Shown: positions 1-8,323, numbered from the stretch's first letter. The stretch: DNA of 64,000 nucleotides from VFMC01 sp044359565 (GCA_044359565.1 JBIKLX010000001.1:6888-70887); one strand, 5' to 3'. Notes: generated by a model not told the origin, from the sequence alone. Numbers and translations: made by a program.

Positions 1-403
1 ACAGCGTGATGGCCCCACCTGGGTCGGTGCCCAGCAGCGACCGGGCTCGCGCCAGTTTGGCGCTCACCTCATCGACCTCCAGGCCGCCCGTCATCGTCTG
101 ACCGGCAACGCGCTGACCCGAGTAGTGGGCCACCAGCCACCCACTCAGCACCGCCACCGCCACCACCCCGGCCGTCCATGCGGCGATGCGACCCCACCGC
201 ACGGGCGTGCGTACGGGCAGCGCAGCCGAACCCTCCTCGATCTGGCGCAGCACGGCGGCGGCACGGGCCACATAGCCGTCGCGCACCGCGGCGTAGTCGG
301 CATCGTCGACATCGCCGGCCGCCTGCTCGCGGTCGAGGTCGTCGATCGAACGCAGCAGGAACCGGCGCTCCTCCTCGAGCAACGCCAACTCGTCGGGGTT
401 CAC
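1..403 (-). CDS. CcmI-like c-type cytochrome biogenesis protein, N-terminal part
   Basis: This is the last gene of the ccm operon in the window and runs off the left edge, so only about 134 residues are visible. It starts at a GTG whose bases overlap the TGA of ccmH (GTGA, 4 nt). I see a charged amphipathic N-terminus (NPDELALLEEERRFLLRSID), one membrane segment at about residues 68-86, then a helical segment ending ARSLLGTDPGGAITL, which looks like the start of a TPR region. In System I, CcmI/CycH holds apocytochrome c for the CcmF/CcmH ligation complex. The assignment rests on position after ccmH plus the membrane-then-TPR layout. A generic TPR membrane protein is the alternative. Confidence 0.7.
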   Translation of the reverse strand, partial: MNPDELALLEEERRFLLRSIDDLDREQAAGDVDDADYAAVRDGYVARAAAVLRQIEEGSAALPVRTPVRWGRIAAWTAGVVAVAVLSGWLVAHYSGQRVAGQTMTGGLEVDEVSAKLARARSLLGTDPGGAITL

Positions 404-906
404 CCGCGCTCCCCGTCCCTGTGCGAATCGCTCTGGAGCGCAGCGTCGACCAAGGCGCGGTCGGCGTCGGTGGGCACGGTGTCGGCTGCGCGCCGCCAGC
501 GACGGAACGCCACCGCCAGGCCCGCAGTCGCGCACACGAACACCGCCACCGGCAGCGCCCACACCAGCGCGTCGAGGCCGGATGCACGCGGCACCAGCAG
601 CACCTGTGCGCCGTAGCGCTGCTCGATGAAGGAGATGATGTCGTCGTTACTGCGCTCGCCGGCAGCCACCTGCGCCTTGATCTCGGTGCGGATGGTCGCC
701 GACGCGTTGTTACGCGACTCGAACACGCTCTCACCGTCGCAGATGGGGCAGGCGAGGCGCTTGGAGACCTCTTCCACACGCTCTTCGGGTGTGCGCGGCC
801 CACTGTCGTGGGTGATGCCCACCGCCAGCAGCAGGCCCACCACCACGGCGAGCAGCACCCAGCCGGGCCACTGCTGTTTGAACCGCTTCCAGCCGACCGA
901 TGCCAT
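400..906 (-). CDS. ccmH: Cytochrome c maturation protein CcmH
   Basis: This is a 168-residue membrane-anchored thiol-disulfide protein that reduces the CXXCH motif of apocytochrome c before heme ligation. After an N-terminal membrane segment (WVLLAVVVGLLLAVG) comes the LACPICDGES motif, the expected CxxC redox site, followed by the three-helix region (IRTEIKAQVAAGERSNDDII, then FIEQRYG) typical of CcmH/NrfF. A second membrane segment (VWALPVAVFVCATAGLAVAF) follows. The ATG at 906 overlaps the ccmG stop as TGATG, which fixes the start. The length matches the short CcmH type, with the CcmI function encoded separately by the next gene. Confidence 0.93.
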   Translation of the reverse strand: MASVGWKRFKQQWPGWVLLAVVVGLLLAVGITHDSGPRTPEERVEEVSKRLACPICDGESVFESRNNASATIRTEIKAQVAAGERSNDDIISFIEQRYGAQVLLVPRASGLDALVWALPVAVFVCATAGLAVAFRRWRRAADTVPTDADRALVDAALQSDSHRDGERG

Positions 907-1466
907 CAGAGCCCCTGTTCGCGCAGTTGCTGGAGGTAACTCGACAGGAACGTCGCCGTGATCTCGCCGGCGATGCGCTGCCGCACGATTCCGTTGGGGT
1001 CGACGATCCAGGTCTCGGGTACCTGCGCCACACCGAAGTCGACCGAGATGGCGCCCGTGGGATCCTTCACCACCGGCCAGACGCCACCGTTGTCGTCGAA
1101 GAACGCCTGCACATCTGCGTCGCTGCCATCGTTGATGACGGTGTACAACTCGGCGCCGTCGGCGAGCGCCTGCTGCTCGGCGTGGAACGTGACGAGTTCG
1201 GGGTGCTCGTGCACACAGGGCCGGCATGTCGGATCGAAGAAGTTGAGCACCACCCAACTGCCCTTGCGGCGACTGAGGTCGAACGGTTCACCATCGAGCG
1301 TGGTACCGGTGGCGGCCGGAGCCGGCTTGCCGATGAGGAACGACGACACCGAGTCGTTCCGACTCGTATCGCTCTGGGCCAAGATGACGAACAGCACGGC
1401 GATGACGACGGCGACACCGAGCACGATGAACGGGGCGATGCGGCGGCGCCGATCAGACACGGGCAC
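906..1466 (-). CDS. ccmG: Thioredoxin-like CcmG/TlpA family protein
   Basis: This is a 186-residue membrane-anchored thioredoxin-fold protein of the TlpA/DsbE/CcmG group, which passes reducing equivalents to CcmH and apocytochrome c outside the membrane. An N-terminal signal anchor (residues about 10-29) is followed by the AhpC/TSA-type fold, with the active site in NFFDPTCRPCVHEHPEL (CRPC). The usual Trp before the first Cys is Thr here. The cis-Pro loop appears as VAQVPETWIVDPNG. The start is a GTG at 1466, and the gene overlaps the 3' end of ccmF by 14 nt, consistent with translational coupling. Confidence 0.92.
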   Translation of the reverse strand: MPVSDRRRRIAPFIVLGVAVVIAVLFVILAQSDTSRNDSVSSFLIGKPAPAATGTTLDGEPFDLSRRKGSWVVLNFFDPTCRPCVHEHPELVTFHAEQQALADGAELYTVINDGSDADVQAFFDDNGGVWPVVKDPTGAISVDFGVAQVPETWIVDPNGIVRQRIAGEITATFLSSYLQQLREQGL

Positions 1467-3474
1467 CCTCGATGGGGTGGGCGACGGTGTCGGCGGCCGG
1501 GTCGACGCCTCGACCGCCGGATGGGTCGGGCAACAGCTCGGACACCGGAGCGGTGGGCTTGCGGCGGTTGCCGGGGAATGCTGCCAGAACGGTGCCGACG
1601 GCCATCAGCAGACCGCCGATCCACAGCCACACGATCATCGGCTTGATGAACACCTTCACCTGTGCCTCGCTGGCGCCCTCGGGTGCCGACTGCTCGAGCG
1701 TGAGGTAGATGTCCTTCGTCAGCCCCGTCTTCACACTGGGTGTGCCGATGTCGGTGCCCATGTTGGTGTAGCGGGTGATGGCGGGCGCATAGGCCTGGCC
1801 GCCGTCGATGCTGACCTGCGCCTTCACGCCGCGCGATCGCGAGGTGGTGAACGCCGTGACCTCGCGCAGTTCGAACGTGTGGCCGGCGAAGGCCACCGGC
1901 TCGCCCTGGCGGAGCGTGAACTCGCCCGCCCGGGTGTAGCCGTTCGACGCGGCGAGGGCGACGGCGATGAGGATGACGCCGAGATGCACCACCATGCCCC
2001 CGTTGGCGCGTCCGACGAACCCCCGCCAACCCTGGCGGCGGGTGGCCAGCACCAATTGGCGCAGCGCCGAACCGGCCGCGAAGCCGCCCAGCGCGAACGC
2101 CAGCAACGAGGCCCAGTGGTCGGCACCCACGGCCACCGCCAGCGCCAGCGCTCCCACGCCGCACCACGCCGGCACGAACAGTCGGTCGCGCAGCAGTTCG
2201 CCACTGGCCTTGCGCCATGGCAACACCGGCGCGACACCCATGAGGAACAGCAGCACCAGGCCGATGGGAATGGTCATCCGGTCGAAGAACGGCTGGCCCA
2301 CAGCGATCTGGCGGTCTTGCAACGCCTCGACGATGAGCGGGAACACCGTGCCCAGCAACACGATGAAAGCGAACACCGTGAACAGGACGTTATTGGCCAA
2401 GAACGCGCCTTCGCGCGACACCGGCGAGTCGATGGCGCCCGGCGAACGCAGGCGGTCGCCACGCCAGGCGATGAGCGCCAGCGACACCACGGTGATGATG
2501 CCGAAGAAGGCGAGCAACCACGGCCCCACCTCACCGTCGGCGAAGGCGTGCACGCTGTTGATGACCCCACTGCGGGTGAGGAACGTGCCGAGAATGGTGA
2601 GCGCGAACGTGGCCACGAGCAGGCTGAGGTTCCACACCCGCAACATGCCGCGCCGTTCCTGCACGAGCACCGAGTGGATGTACGCGGTGCCGGTGAGCCA
2701 CGGCAGGAAGCTGGCGTTCTCGACCGGATCCCATGCCCACACACCGCTCCAGCCGAGCACCTCGTAGCTCCACCACCCGCCGAGCAGAATGCCCAGGCTG
2801 AGGAACCCCCACGAGAACAGGGCCCAGCGCCGGGTCTCGACCAGCCAGCCCTCTCCCACCCGGCCGGTGACCAGCGCGGCGATGGCGAACGCGAACGGGA
2901 CGGTGAAGCCCACATAGCCGAGGTACAGCAGCGGCGGGTGGAACAGCACCAGGATGTGGTTCTGCAGCAGCGGGTTGGGGCCAGGGCCATCGGTGACGCC
3001 CACCGCGCCGGCCTCGAACGCGTCGGCCGGCACCAGGGCCAGCAGGAAGAAGAAGGCGGTGACGACGAACAGCACCACCAGCGCCCACGCCACCAGCGGG
3101 TCGTCGAGCCGGCGGCGGTAGCGGAACATGATGATCGCCAGATAGCCGGCCAGCACGCCGAGCCACAGCAGGATGCTGCCCTCGAGCGCGCTCCACAGGG
3201 CCGTCACGTTGAACAGCAACGGGGTGCTGCGCGAGCCCACCTGCTGCACGTAGGCGAGCGAGAAGTCGTAGGTGAGCAGCGCCCACAACATCACGACGAT
3301 GGCAGCGACCGCGGCGGCGAGCGCGAGCCAGGCGTAGTTGGGTGCGCTGCGCAGCACGCGAGCGTCGCGTCGAGTCGTACCGACGACGGTGACGATGGCG
3401 CCGAAGACAGAAGCGACCAGGCCGATGATGAGAACCGAGTGGCCGAGCAGGCCGTTCAGGCTTTGGCCGAGCAC
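1453..3474 (-). CDS. ccmF: Cytochrome c heme lyase subunit CcmF
   Basis: This is the large polytopic subunit (673 residues, GTG start) of the System I heme-ligation complex, which attaches heme from holo-CcmE to apocytochrome c. It has a dozen or more membrane segments. The WWD heme-handling signature is clear in GGWWSYEVLGWSGVWAWDPV, followed by ENASFLPWLTGTAYIHS. Conserved histidines flank it, for example HPPLLYLGYVG upstream. A large soluble domain near the C-terminus (about residues 510-620) lies before the last membrane helix. The C-terminal tail overlaps ccmG, and the N-terminus overlaps ccmE by 19 nt. The length is typical of the family. Confidence 0.96.
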   Translation of the reverse strand: MLGQSLNGLLGHSVLIIGLVASVFGAIVTVVGTTRRDARVLRSAPNYAWLALAAAVAAIVVMLWALLTYDFSLAYVQQVGSRSTPLLFNVTALWSALEGSILLWLGVLAGYLAIIMFRYRRRLDDPLVAWALVVLFVVTAFFFLLALVPADAFEAGAVGVTDGPGPNPLLQNHILVLFHPPLLYLGYVGFTVPFAFAIAALVTGRVGEGWLVETRRWALFSWGFLSLGILLGGWWSYEVLGWSGVWAWDPVENASFLPWLTGTAYIHSVLVQERRGMLRVWNLSLLVATFALTILGTFLTRSGVINSVHAFADGEVGPWLLAFFGIITVVSLALIAWRGDRLRSPGAIDSPVSREGAFLANNVLFTVFAFIVLLGTVFPLIVEALQDRQIAVGQPFFDRMTIPIGLVLLFLMGVAPVLPWRKASGELLRDRLFVPAWCGVGALALAVAVGADHWASLLAFALGGFAAGSALRQLVLATRRQGWRGFVGRANGGMVVHLGVILIAVALAASNGYTRAGEFTLRQGEPVAFAGHTFELREVTAFTTSRSRGVKAQVSIDGGQAYAPAITRYTNMGTDIGTPSVKTGLTKDIYLTLEQSAPEGASEAQVKVFIKPMIVWLWIGGLLMAVGTVLAAFPGNRRKPTAPVSELLPDPSGGRGVDPAADTVAHPIEGARV

Positions 3475-3929
3475 GCGCTCTCCGCCTCGTCGAGCCGGTC
3501 CTTGTTGGCAGCCGTGTACTCGTTCGAGTGCTTCACCTCGACCCGGTCACCCTCGAACACACCGTCGGCGAGGCGGCCGTGCACCACCACCGGGATGCAC
3601 TCCTGGAAGATGCCGCCCGGTTCGCCCTCGTAGCGCACCGGCATCTCGACATCGTTGAACGACACGAGGAAGGTGGTGACGCCGTTGGCCGACTCGACCG
3701 AACCCTCCTCGACATTGCCCTGCACGCGCAGGCGACGGCCGTCGTCGCAGCCATCTTTCACACCGAGTTCGTCGACGTTGCAGTAGTAGTCGATGGACGA
3801 GGTGAGGAACTTGGTCAGCACCACACCGCCACCGATGAGCACCACTACCAGCATTGCGACGGCGGGCCAGCGCTTACCGCGACGCACACGCGGCGCGGAG
3901 GGAACCGCTTCGCGGGGGCTCAGGTCCAT
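3456..3929 (-). CDS. ccmE: Heme chaperone CcmE
   Basis: This is a 157-residue membrane-anchored heme chaperone that receives heme from CcmABCD and delivers it to CcmF. One N-terminal membrane segment (VAMLVVVLIGGGVVLTKFL) precedes an OB-fold domain. The heme-binding signature is the canonical His form: VEVKHSNEYTAANKDRL contains HxxxY (the E. coli protein has HDENY), not the CxxxY variant. Extra cysteines occur in the OB domain (YCNVDELGVKDGC and FQEC), which is unusual and could form disulfides. The ATG at 3929 was chosen because it precedes the membrane segment by a normal basic N-terminus and overlaps the ccmD 3' end by 10 nt. Confidence 0.93.
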   Translation of the reverse strand: MDLSPREAVPSAPRVRRGKRWPAVAMLVVVLIGGGVVLTKFLTSSIDYYCNVDELGVKDGCDDGRRLRVQGNVEEGSVESANGVTTFLVSFNDVEMPVRYEGEPGGIFQECIPVVVHGRLADGVFEGDRVEVKHSNEYTAANKDRLDEAESACSAKA

Positions 3930-4054
3930 GGCTTGTCCTCGTCGGGCACCTGCTCGGACAGTTCGCGGCCGCGGCTGATGACCCGCCAGCCGAGCAACAG
4001 CACGGCACCGAAGCTGACCAGGTAGCAGGTGAGGATGAACCCGATGTCTTCCAT
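3920..4054 (-). CDS. ccmD: Small CcmD-like membrane protein
   Basis: This is a 44-residue protein with a single membrane helix (FILTCYLVSFGAVLLLGWRVI) and a charged C-terminus (SRGRELSEQVPDEDKPWT). Position and form match CcmD, the small subunit that stabilises CcmC and helps release holo-CcmE from CcmABC. CcmD sequences are poorly conserved, so the call relies on gene order between ccmC and ccmE, size and topology. Its ATG at 4054 overlaps the ccmC stop (TGATG). Confidence 0.8.
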   Translation of the reverse strand: MEDIGFILTCYLVSFGAVLLLGWRVISRGRELSEQVPDEDKPWT

Positions 4055-4836
4055 CAGCGTTGCGCCCCTTCCGCCTCGCGGCGACGTTCGGCCAACGCAT
4101 CGTCGAGGCCGCGGTCGTCGACGAGATCGGACAGCATCAGCACCCGCTGGCGGTGCAGCACGAACCACACGTACATCATCGAGAAGGCGACCACACCGAG
4201 CAGCAGGGTGAACAGCATCAGCCCGTCGAGTGTGACGTCGCCTCGACCGGCGACGCTGGCGTCTTGGTGCACCGAGCGCCACAGCCTGACGCTGAAGTGC
4301 ACGAGCGGGATCTCGAGCACGGCCAGCAGCGCCACGACGGCCGATCGGCGCGCCCGCTGCTCGTGCGTGCCACCCAGCCCGCGTACGGCGAGGTACCCGA
4401 CGTAGGTGATGAACAAGAACGCCGTGGTGGTGACCCGGGCGTCCCACACCCAGAACGTGCCCCAGCTGATGCGGCCCCACAGCGCGCCGGTGAACAAGGT
4501 GACGGCCATGAACAGCACGCCGATCTCGGCGCTGGCCCCGGCGATGCGATCCCAGGTGAGCGAGCGGGTGCGCTTCCAGAGGTACGCGGCCGACGACACG
4601 GCGGTGACGATGAAGGCGAGATAGGCCACCCACACGGTGCCCACGTGCACGTAGAGGATGCGCACGCTCTCGCCCTGCTGGGCATCGGCTGGCGACAGCA
4701 CCAGGCCGAACAGGGCCAGCACGGCGAACGCCACGATGGTGGCGATGCCGAGCACCCGGGTGACCCGGGTGCCGGTGCCACGCGCCGGGCGGGCAGGAAC
4801 CGCCGTTGTGGTGCTGGGTGGTGCAGTCGTGCTCAC
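4054..4836 (-). CDS. ccmC: Heme transporter/handling protein CcmC
   Basis: This is a 260-residue integral membrane protein that presents heme to CcmE. Six membrane segments follow a Thr/Pro-rich cytoplasmic N-terminus. The tryptophan-rich signature is visible as ISWGTFWVWDARVTTTAFL (family pattern WGxxWxxWDxRLT). Flanking heme-ligand histidines occur in LYVHVGTVWVAYL and PLVHFSVRLW. The start is placed at GTG 4836, 13 nt after the ccmB stop, with a purine-rich GAGGCGAG upstream. No internal ATG leaves the first helix intact. The C-terminal tail is highly charged. Confidence 0.93.
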   Translation of the reverse strand: MSTTAPPSTTTAVPARPARGTGTRVTRVLGIATIVAFAVLALFGLVLSPADAQQGESVRILYVHVGTVWVAYLAFIVTAVSSAAYLWKRTRSLTWDRIAGASAEIGVLFMAVTLFTGALWGRISWGTFWVWDARVTTTAFLFITYVGYLAVRGLGGTHEQRARRSAVVALLAVLEIPLVHFSVRLWRSVHQDASVAGRGDVTLDGLMLFTLLLGVVAFSMMYVWFVLHRQRVLMLSDLVDDRGLDDALAERRREAEGAQR

Positions 4837-4849
4837 GTGGGGTCTCGCC

Positions 4850-5533
4850 TCATTCCTCGATGAGCGATCCGAATGCCAGCGTGCCGCCGACGCCGAACAG
4901 CGCTGCGAACACCACGAGCAGAGCGACCCAGGGCCACCCGTCGGCGGTTGCAACGCCACTGGCATCGAGCGCCGCTTCGGTCGCTCGAGTTGCACCAATC
5001 AGAACCGGCGCCACCACCGGGAACAACAGCAGCGGGAGCAGCGTCTCGCGACCTTTGGCCCCGGCAGCAAGGCCTCCGTAGAGCGTACCGACGAAGGCCA
5101 GTCCTGCGGTCGCGGGAATGAGGGTGGTGACCAACAACACGATGCCCTCGCCCGACGACTCGACGTCGTACAGCACGAACGCGAGCCCGGCCAGCATCAC
5201 CTCGAGGACCGCCAGTTGGGCGGCCAGGGCCAACGACTTCCCCAGGAAGATGCCCACCGGGTCGACGCCGGCCACTCGGAGGGCATCGAGCGCCCCGTCG
5301 GCAGTCTCGATCGCGAAGGCCCGCTGCACCATCACCAGCAGGCCGAACACCGTGGCCAGCCAGATGAGACCGGGGGCCACTCGTTTGAGCACGGCGTCGC
5401 TGTCGAGCACGAACGCGAACAGCACCATCACGAGAGCGGCGAAGGGCAGCACCTGGTTCACCACCACGCGACTGCGACCCTCCACCCGCAGATCCTTCGC
5501 CGCCACCAGGCGGGCAGTGCGCCAGGAACTCAC
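4850..5533 (-). CDS. ccmB: Heme exporter membrane subunit CcmB
   Basis: This is a 227-residue, six-helix membrane subunit of the CcmAB ABC transporter, whose ATP hydrolysis drives release of holo-CcmE from CcmCD. It opens SSWRTARLVAAKDLRVEGRS, the usual CcmB opening (a cytoplasmic amphipathic segment with KDL/RxE), followed by hydrophobic segments and an internal FAIETADGALDALRVAGVDP loop typical of CcmB. The start is GTG 5533, forming a 4-nt GTGA overlap with the ccmA stop. The longer in-frame extension upstream lies entirely inside ccmA and is rejected. Confidence 0.92.
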   Translation of the reverse strand: MSSWRTARLVAAKDLRVEGRSRVVVNQVLPFAALVMVLFAFVLDSDAVLKRVAPGLIWLATVFGLLVMVQRAFAIETADGALDALRVAGVDPVGIFLGKSLALAAQLAVLEVMLAGLAFVLYDVESSGEGIVLLVTTLIPATAGLAFVGTLYGGLAAGAKGRETLLPLLLFPVVAPVLIGATRATEAALDASGVATADGWPWVALLVVFAALFGVGGTLAFGSLIEE

Positions 5534-6270
5534 CGCGGCCCCCCGGGGCCATCGGCCGCGATCACCTGGCCGGCGACCACGTCGACCACCCGGGTGGCGA
5601 GCGATCCGGCACGCTCGAGTTCGTGGCTGGCCACCAACACGGTGGCACCCATCGCGACGGCGGTACGCAGAGTGTCGTCGAGGTCGTCGCGGCCCGCTGC
5701 ATCGAGACCGGCGTGAGGTTCGTCGAGCAACCACACCTGTGCCCGACGAGCCACCAGGCACGCCAGCGCAGTGCGCCGCTTCTGCCCGGCCGACAGCCGC
5801 CGCACCGCCACGTCCGCCAGACGGCCGGCCAGGCCGAGCCGTTCGAGCGAGGCGTCGATCTCGGTGACGTCGGCCCCCACGGTGTCGCCCCAGAACCGCA
5901 CGTTCTCGCGCACCGTCAGGTCGCCGTACAGGCCGTTGGCGTGACCGAGCAGCCCCACGCGGCGGCGCACATCGTCGCGCTCGGTGCGCAGATCGCAGCC
6001 GGCCACCCAGCCCTCACCGCGGGTGAGAGGCACCAGGCCGGCGCATACCCGCAACAACGTGGTCTTGCCGGCGCCGTTGGGCCCGCGTAACAACACGATC
6101 TCGCCGCGCTCGACCACCAGCGAGGCCCCGGCCAACGCAGGAAAGCGCCCGAGCACGGCTACCGCCTCGACCAGCCGGACGACGAGTTCACTACCCGCCG
6201 GATCAGCGTGGGCCGGACCTGCGGTGGCCGGACCTGCGGTGGCCGGATCGTTAGTAGGCACGGCGTCCAC
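5530..6270 (-). CDS. ccmA: Heme exporter ATP-binding subunit CcmA
   Basis: This is the 246-residue ABC ATPase of the CcmAB complex and the first gene of the operon. Walker A is LLRGPNGAGKTTLLRV, the signature is RRLSAGQKRRTALACLV, Walker B is VWLLDEPHAGLD, and the switch His is in VLVASHELERAG. The N-terminal 25 residues are low complexity (PATAGPATAGPA) and come from a 15-nt tandem repeat at 6211-6247. The start is a GTG at 6270, nine nt after a TAGCGT -10-like hexamer, with no Shine-Dalgarno sequence. The promoter region of about 58 nt is shared with the divergent sortase gene. Confidence 0.95.
   Translation of the reverse strand: MDAVPTNDPATAGPATAGPAHADPAGSELVVRLVEAVAVLGRFPALAGASLVVERGEIVLLRGPNGAGKTTLLRVCAGLVPLTRGEGWVAGCDLRTERDDVRRRVGLLGHANGLYGDLTVRENVRFWGDTVGADVTEIDASLERLGLAGRLADVAVRRLSAGQKRRTALACLVARRAQVWLLDEPHAGLDAAGRDDLDDTLRTAVAMGATVLVASHELERAGSLATRVVDVVAGQVIAADGPGGPR
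6211..6247. repeat. 15-nt tandem repeat in the ccmA 5' end
   Basis: Two exact copies plus a 7-nt partial copy of GGCCGGACCTGCGGT. In ccmA it encodes the ATAGP repeat of the N-terminal extension. The unit is a multiple of three, so copy-number change would alter only the length of a disordered segment. Confidence 0.9.
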
Positions 6271-6279
6271 GATGATCGC

Positions 6280-6285
6280 ACGCTA
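6280..6285 (-). promoter_or_regulatory. -10 element of the ccm operon
   Basis: TAGCGT on the minus strand, 9 nt before the ccmA GTG. No Shine-Dalgarno sequence lies between, so transcription would start close to the start codon. It is one of a recurrent TAnnnT set in this window. No convincing -35 was seen. Confidence 0.6.
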
Positions 6286-6315
6286 CCCGCGACCTCATCG
6301 GCCCGACCCAACCGA

Positions 6316-6321
6316 TAGCGT
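6316..6321 (+). promoter_or_regulatory. -10 element of the class E sortase gene
   Basis: TAGCGT, 7 nt before the GTG at 6329. With the mirror-image TAGCGT of ccmA, the two promoters sit back to back in 58 nt. The position argues for a leaderless transcript and decides the start codon of the sortase. Confidence 0.6.
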
Positions 6322-6328
6322 CGCACCC

Positions 6329-7564
6329 GTGGTGGACGAGACGGCAACGGGCCGACCAGCACGGCAACGCCGGCCGAACCGGTTCGACCGGCCGCCCGAA
6401 CCGCACGACTGGCGCTGGTTCATCGGTGGCATCGGCCGCACGCTCATCGCCACCGGCGTGCTCCTGTTCGCCTTCGTCGCCTACCAACTGTGGGGCACCG
6501 GCATCCAGACCGCCCGCGCCCAGGGCCAACTCGAGCGCGAGTTCGACGATCTCCTCGCCGCCTCACCCACCGCGGCGCCGACGACGGTACCTCCCGCCGT
6601 TGCCACCACGGTCCCCGCCTCCACCACCCCACCCGCTACGGGCGACGCCACATCCACCACGGCGCCACCCACCACCACGGCGGCGCCGCTGTCAGCGGCC
6701 GTCGCTCCGCGAACCGGTGAGGTACTGGCACGTCTCGAGATTCCCGGCATCGGCCTCGACAAGATCGTCGTCGAGGGCGTGAGCCCCGACGATCTGAAGA
6801 AGGGACCTGGACACTTTCCCGAGACGCCACTGCCCGGCCAGTTCGGCAATGCCGCCATCGCCGGCCACCGCACCACCTACGGCGAGCCCTTCATCGACAT
6901 CGACCAGATCCAGATCGGCGACGAGATGCTGGTGACGGCACCCTGGGGGCGATTCATCTACGTGGTCGACAACATCATCATCGTCGGTGCCGACGACTAC
7001 GCGCTCGTCATCCCCACCGTCGACCCCACCCTTGCCCGGATCACACTCGCATCGTGCCACCCGAAGTACTCGGCCAAGCAACGCTATGTGGTGCAGGCCA
7101 CCCTCGACACCGCCCGCTCCGACCAGGCCACCTTTCCGAGCCTCACTGCGCCGCCCGAACCCGCTGTCGCGTCCACCACTGCGCCCCCCACCGTGCCGCC
7201 AGTGGGGCCCGGCACCACCAGTGCCCCCACCGTGCCGACAGTGGCACCCGAGACCACCAGCGCCCCCACCGTGCCGGTCAGCACGTCCAGCACCGCCGTG
7301 CCCGGCGGCCTCGGGCCCGACGAAGGGAGCAACGACGACTCGGGTGCCGTCGTGTTCGGCAGCAAGTGGTTCAGCGACGACGACGCCTACGTGCCCGTCG
7401 CCATGTGGGGTTTCCGCCTCATCGTGGTGGCGTTCGTCGCCACCGCCATCAGCCGGTTCGCCCGGCGCAACTTGGTGGGGGTGCTCGTCGGCATCGTGCC
7501 GTTCGTGGTCTGTCTCTACTTCTTCTTCGAAGACCTCAGCCGCCTGTTGCCCGCCAACCTCTGA
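6329..7564 (+). CDS. Class E sortase with C-terminal membrane hairpin
   Basis: This is a 411-residue membrane-bound transpeptidase that should cleave a C-terminal sorting signal and anchor proteins to the cell wall. It has an N-terminal membrane helix (about residues 34-54), a Thr/Pro/Ala-rich stalk, then the sortase domain with catalytic His180 (AIAGHRTT), Cys243 (ITLASCHPKYS) and Arg252 (KQRYVV). A second Thr/Pro stalk leads to two C-terminal membrane helices, a layout seen in actinobacterial class E enzymes. The start is GTG 6329 (VVDETATG) because TAGCGT lies 7 nt upstream. An ATG at 6272 would overlap the promoter. No LPxTG- or LAxTG-type substrate gene was found in the window. Confidence 0.9.
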   Translation: MVDETATGRPARQRRPNRFDRPPEPHDWRWFIGGIGRTLIATGVLLFAFVAYQLWGTGIQTARAQGQLEREFDDLLAASPTAAPTTVPPAVATTVPASTTPPATGDATSTTAPPTTTAAPLSAAVAPRTGEVLARLEIPGIGLDKIVVEGVSPDDLKKGPGHFPETPLPGQFGNAAIAGHRTTYGEPFIDIDQIQIGDEMLVTAPWGRFIYVVDNIIIVGADDYALVIPTVDPTLARITLASCHPKYSAKQRYVVQATLDTARSDQATFPSLTAPPEPAVASTTAPPTVPPVGPGTTSAPTVPTVAPETTSAPTVPVSTSSTAVPGGLGPDEGSNDDSGAVVFGSKWFSDDDAYVPVAMWGFRLIVVAFVATAISRFARRNLVGVLVGIVPFVVCLYFFFEDLSRLLPANL

Positions 7565-7588
7565 CGCCGCGGCGCCACCGCCGATCGC

Positions 7589-8317
7589 TCAGCGACCCTC
7601 GAAGTTCGGCCGGCGCTTGGCGAGGAACGCCCTGCGGCCCTCGGCGACATCGGTGCTGGCCCATGTCGCGGCGAAGGCCTGATCGAACACCGGGTCGGGG
7701 CCCACTGCAGCCGCGGCCCGCTCGAGGCCGAGCTTGTGGGTGCTGATGGTGAGTGGCGCGAGCTGCGCCAGCTCATCGGCCCACACCAGCGCGTCGGCCA
7801 ACTCGCCCAGCCGGTGCACCCCTCCGGTGACGTGCAGCTGCTCGCCCCGGTAGGTGACCGCGCCCAGCAGCATCGCCCGAGCGATCGACCACCCGAACTC
7901 GCGGGCCACCCGCTCGATGGTCCAGCGGTCGACGGCCAGGCCCAGCTTGGCCGCCGGGATGCCGAACACGCTGGTGGGGGTGGCCATGCGTAGGTCGCAC
8001 GCGATGGCCAGTTGCGTGCCCGCCCCCAGCGCCGGGCCGTCGACGGCCGCCAGCGTGATGGCACCGAGTTCGGTGAAGCCGCGCAGGGCGGCCATGAGGG
8101 CGGCCACGAACGCACCGTCCTCCACCCCGTTGAGGTCGGCGCCGGCGCTGAATGCCGGCGGTGCACCGGTGAGCACCACCACCCGGGCTCCGCCCTCGGC
8201 CGCCGCCCGCTGCGCCTCGGAGAGGGCGAGCAGGGTGGCGTGATCGACCGCATTGCGGCGCTCGGGGCGATCGATGGTGATGACGAGCACCCGATCGCGC
8301 CACTCCACACGTACCAT
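7589..8317 (-). CDS. Enoyl-CoA hydratase/isomerase (crotonase) family protein
   Basis: This is a 242-residue crotonase-fold protein. Visible signatures are RVLVITIDRPERRNAVDH at the start of the fold, the first oxyanion-hole region PAFSAGADLNGVEDG, and the second (AAVDGPALGAGTQLAIACD). The usual catalytic Glu around residue 130 is not obvious, so it may be an isomerase or hydrolase rather than a hydratase. It ends with FLAKRRPNFEGR, the typical C-terminal motif of short-chain enoyl-CoA hydratases. The ATG at 8317 has TACAGT 6 nt upstream. It is divergent from the small membrane protein gene, with only 11 nt between starts. Confidence 0.85.
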   Translation of the reverse strand: MVRVEWRDRVLVITIDRPERRNAVDHATLLALSEAQRAAAEGGARVVVLTGAPPAFSAGADLNGVEDGAFVAALMAALRGFTELGAITLAAVDGPALGAGTQLAIACDLRMATPTSVFGIPAAKLGLAVDRWTIERVAREFGWSIARAMLLGAVTYRGEQLHVTGGVHRLGELADALVWADELAQLAPLTISTHKLGLERAAAAVGPDPVFDQAFAATWASTDVAEGRRAFLAKRRPNFEGR

Positions 8318-8323
8318 GAGCCG

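Noticed and set aside
958..3633. Long plus-strand ORF of 891 codons opposite ccmG-ccmF-ccmE
   Set aside because: It is antisense to three well-supported ccm genes. Its residues are a mirror of their codon pattern (Arg/His/Gln/Ala/Pro rich), with no domain.
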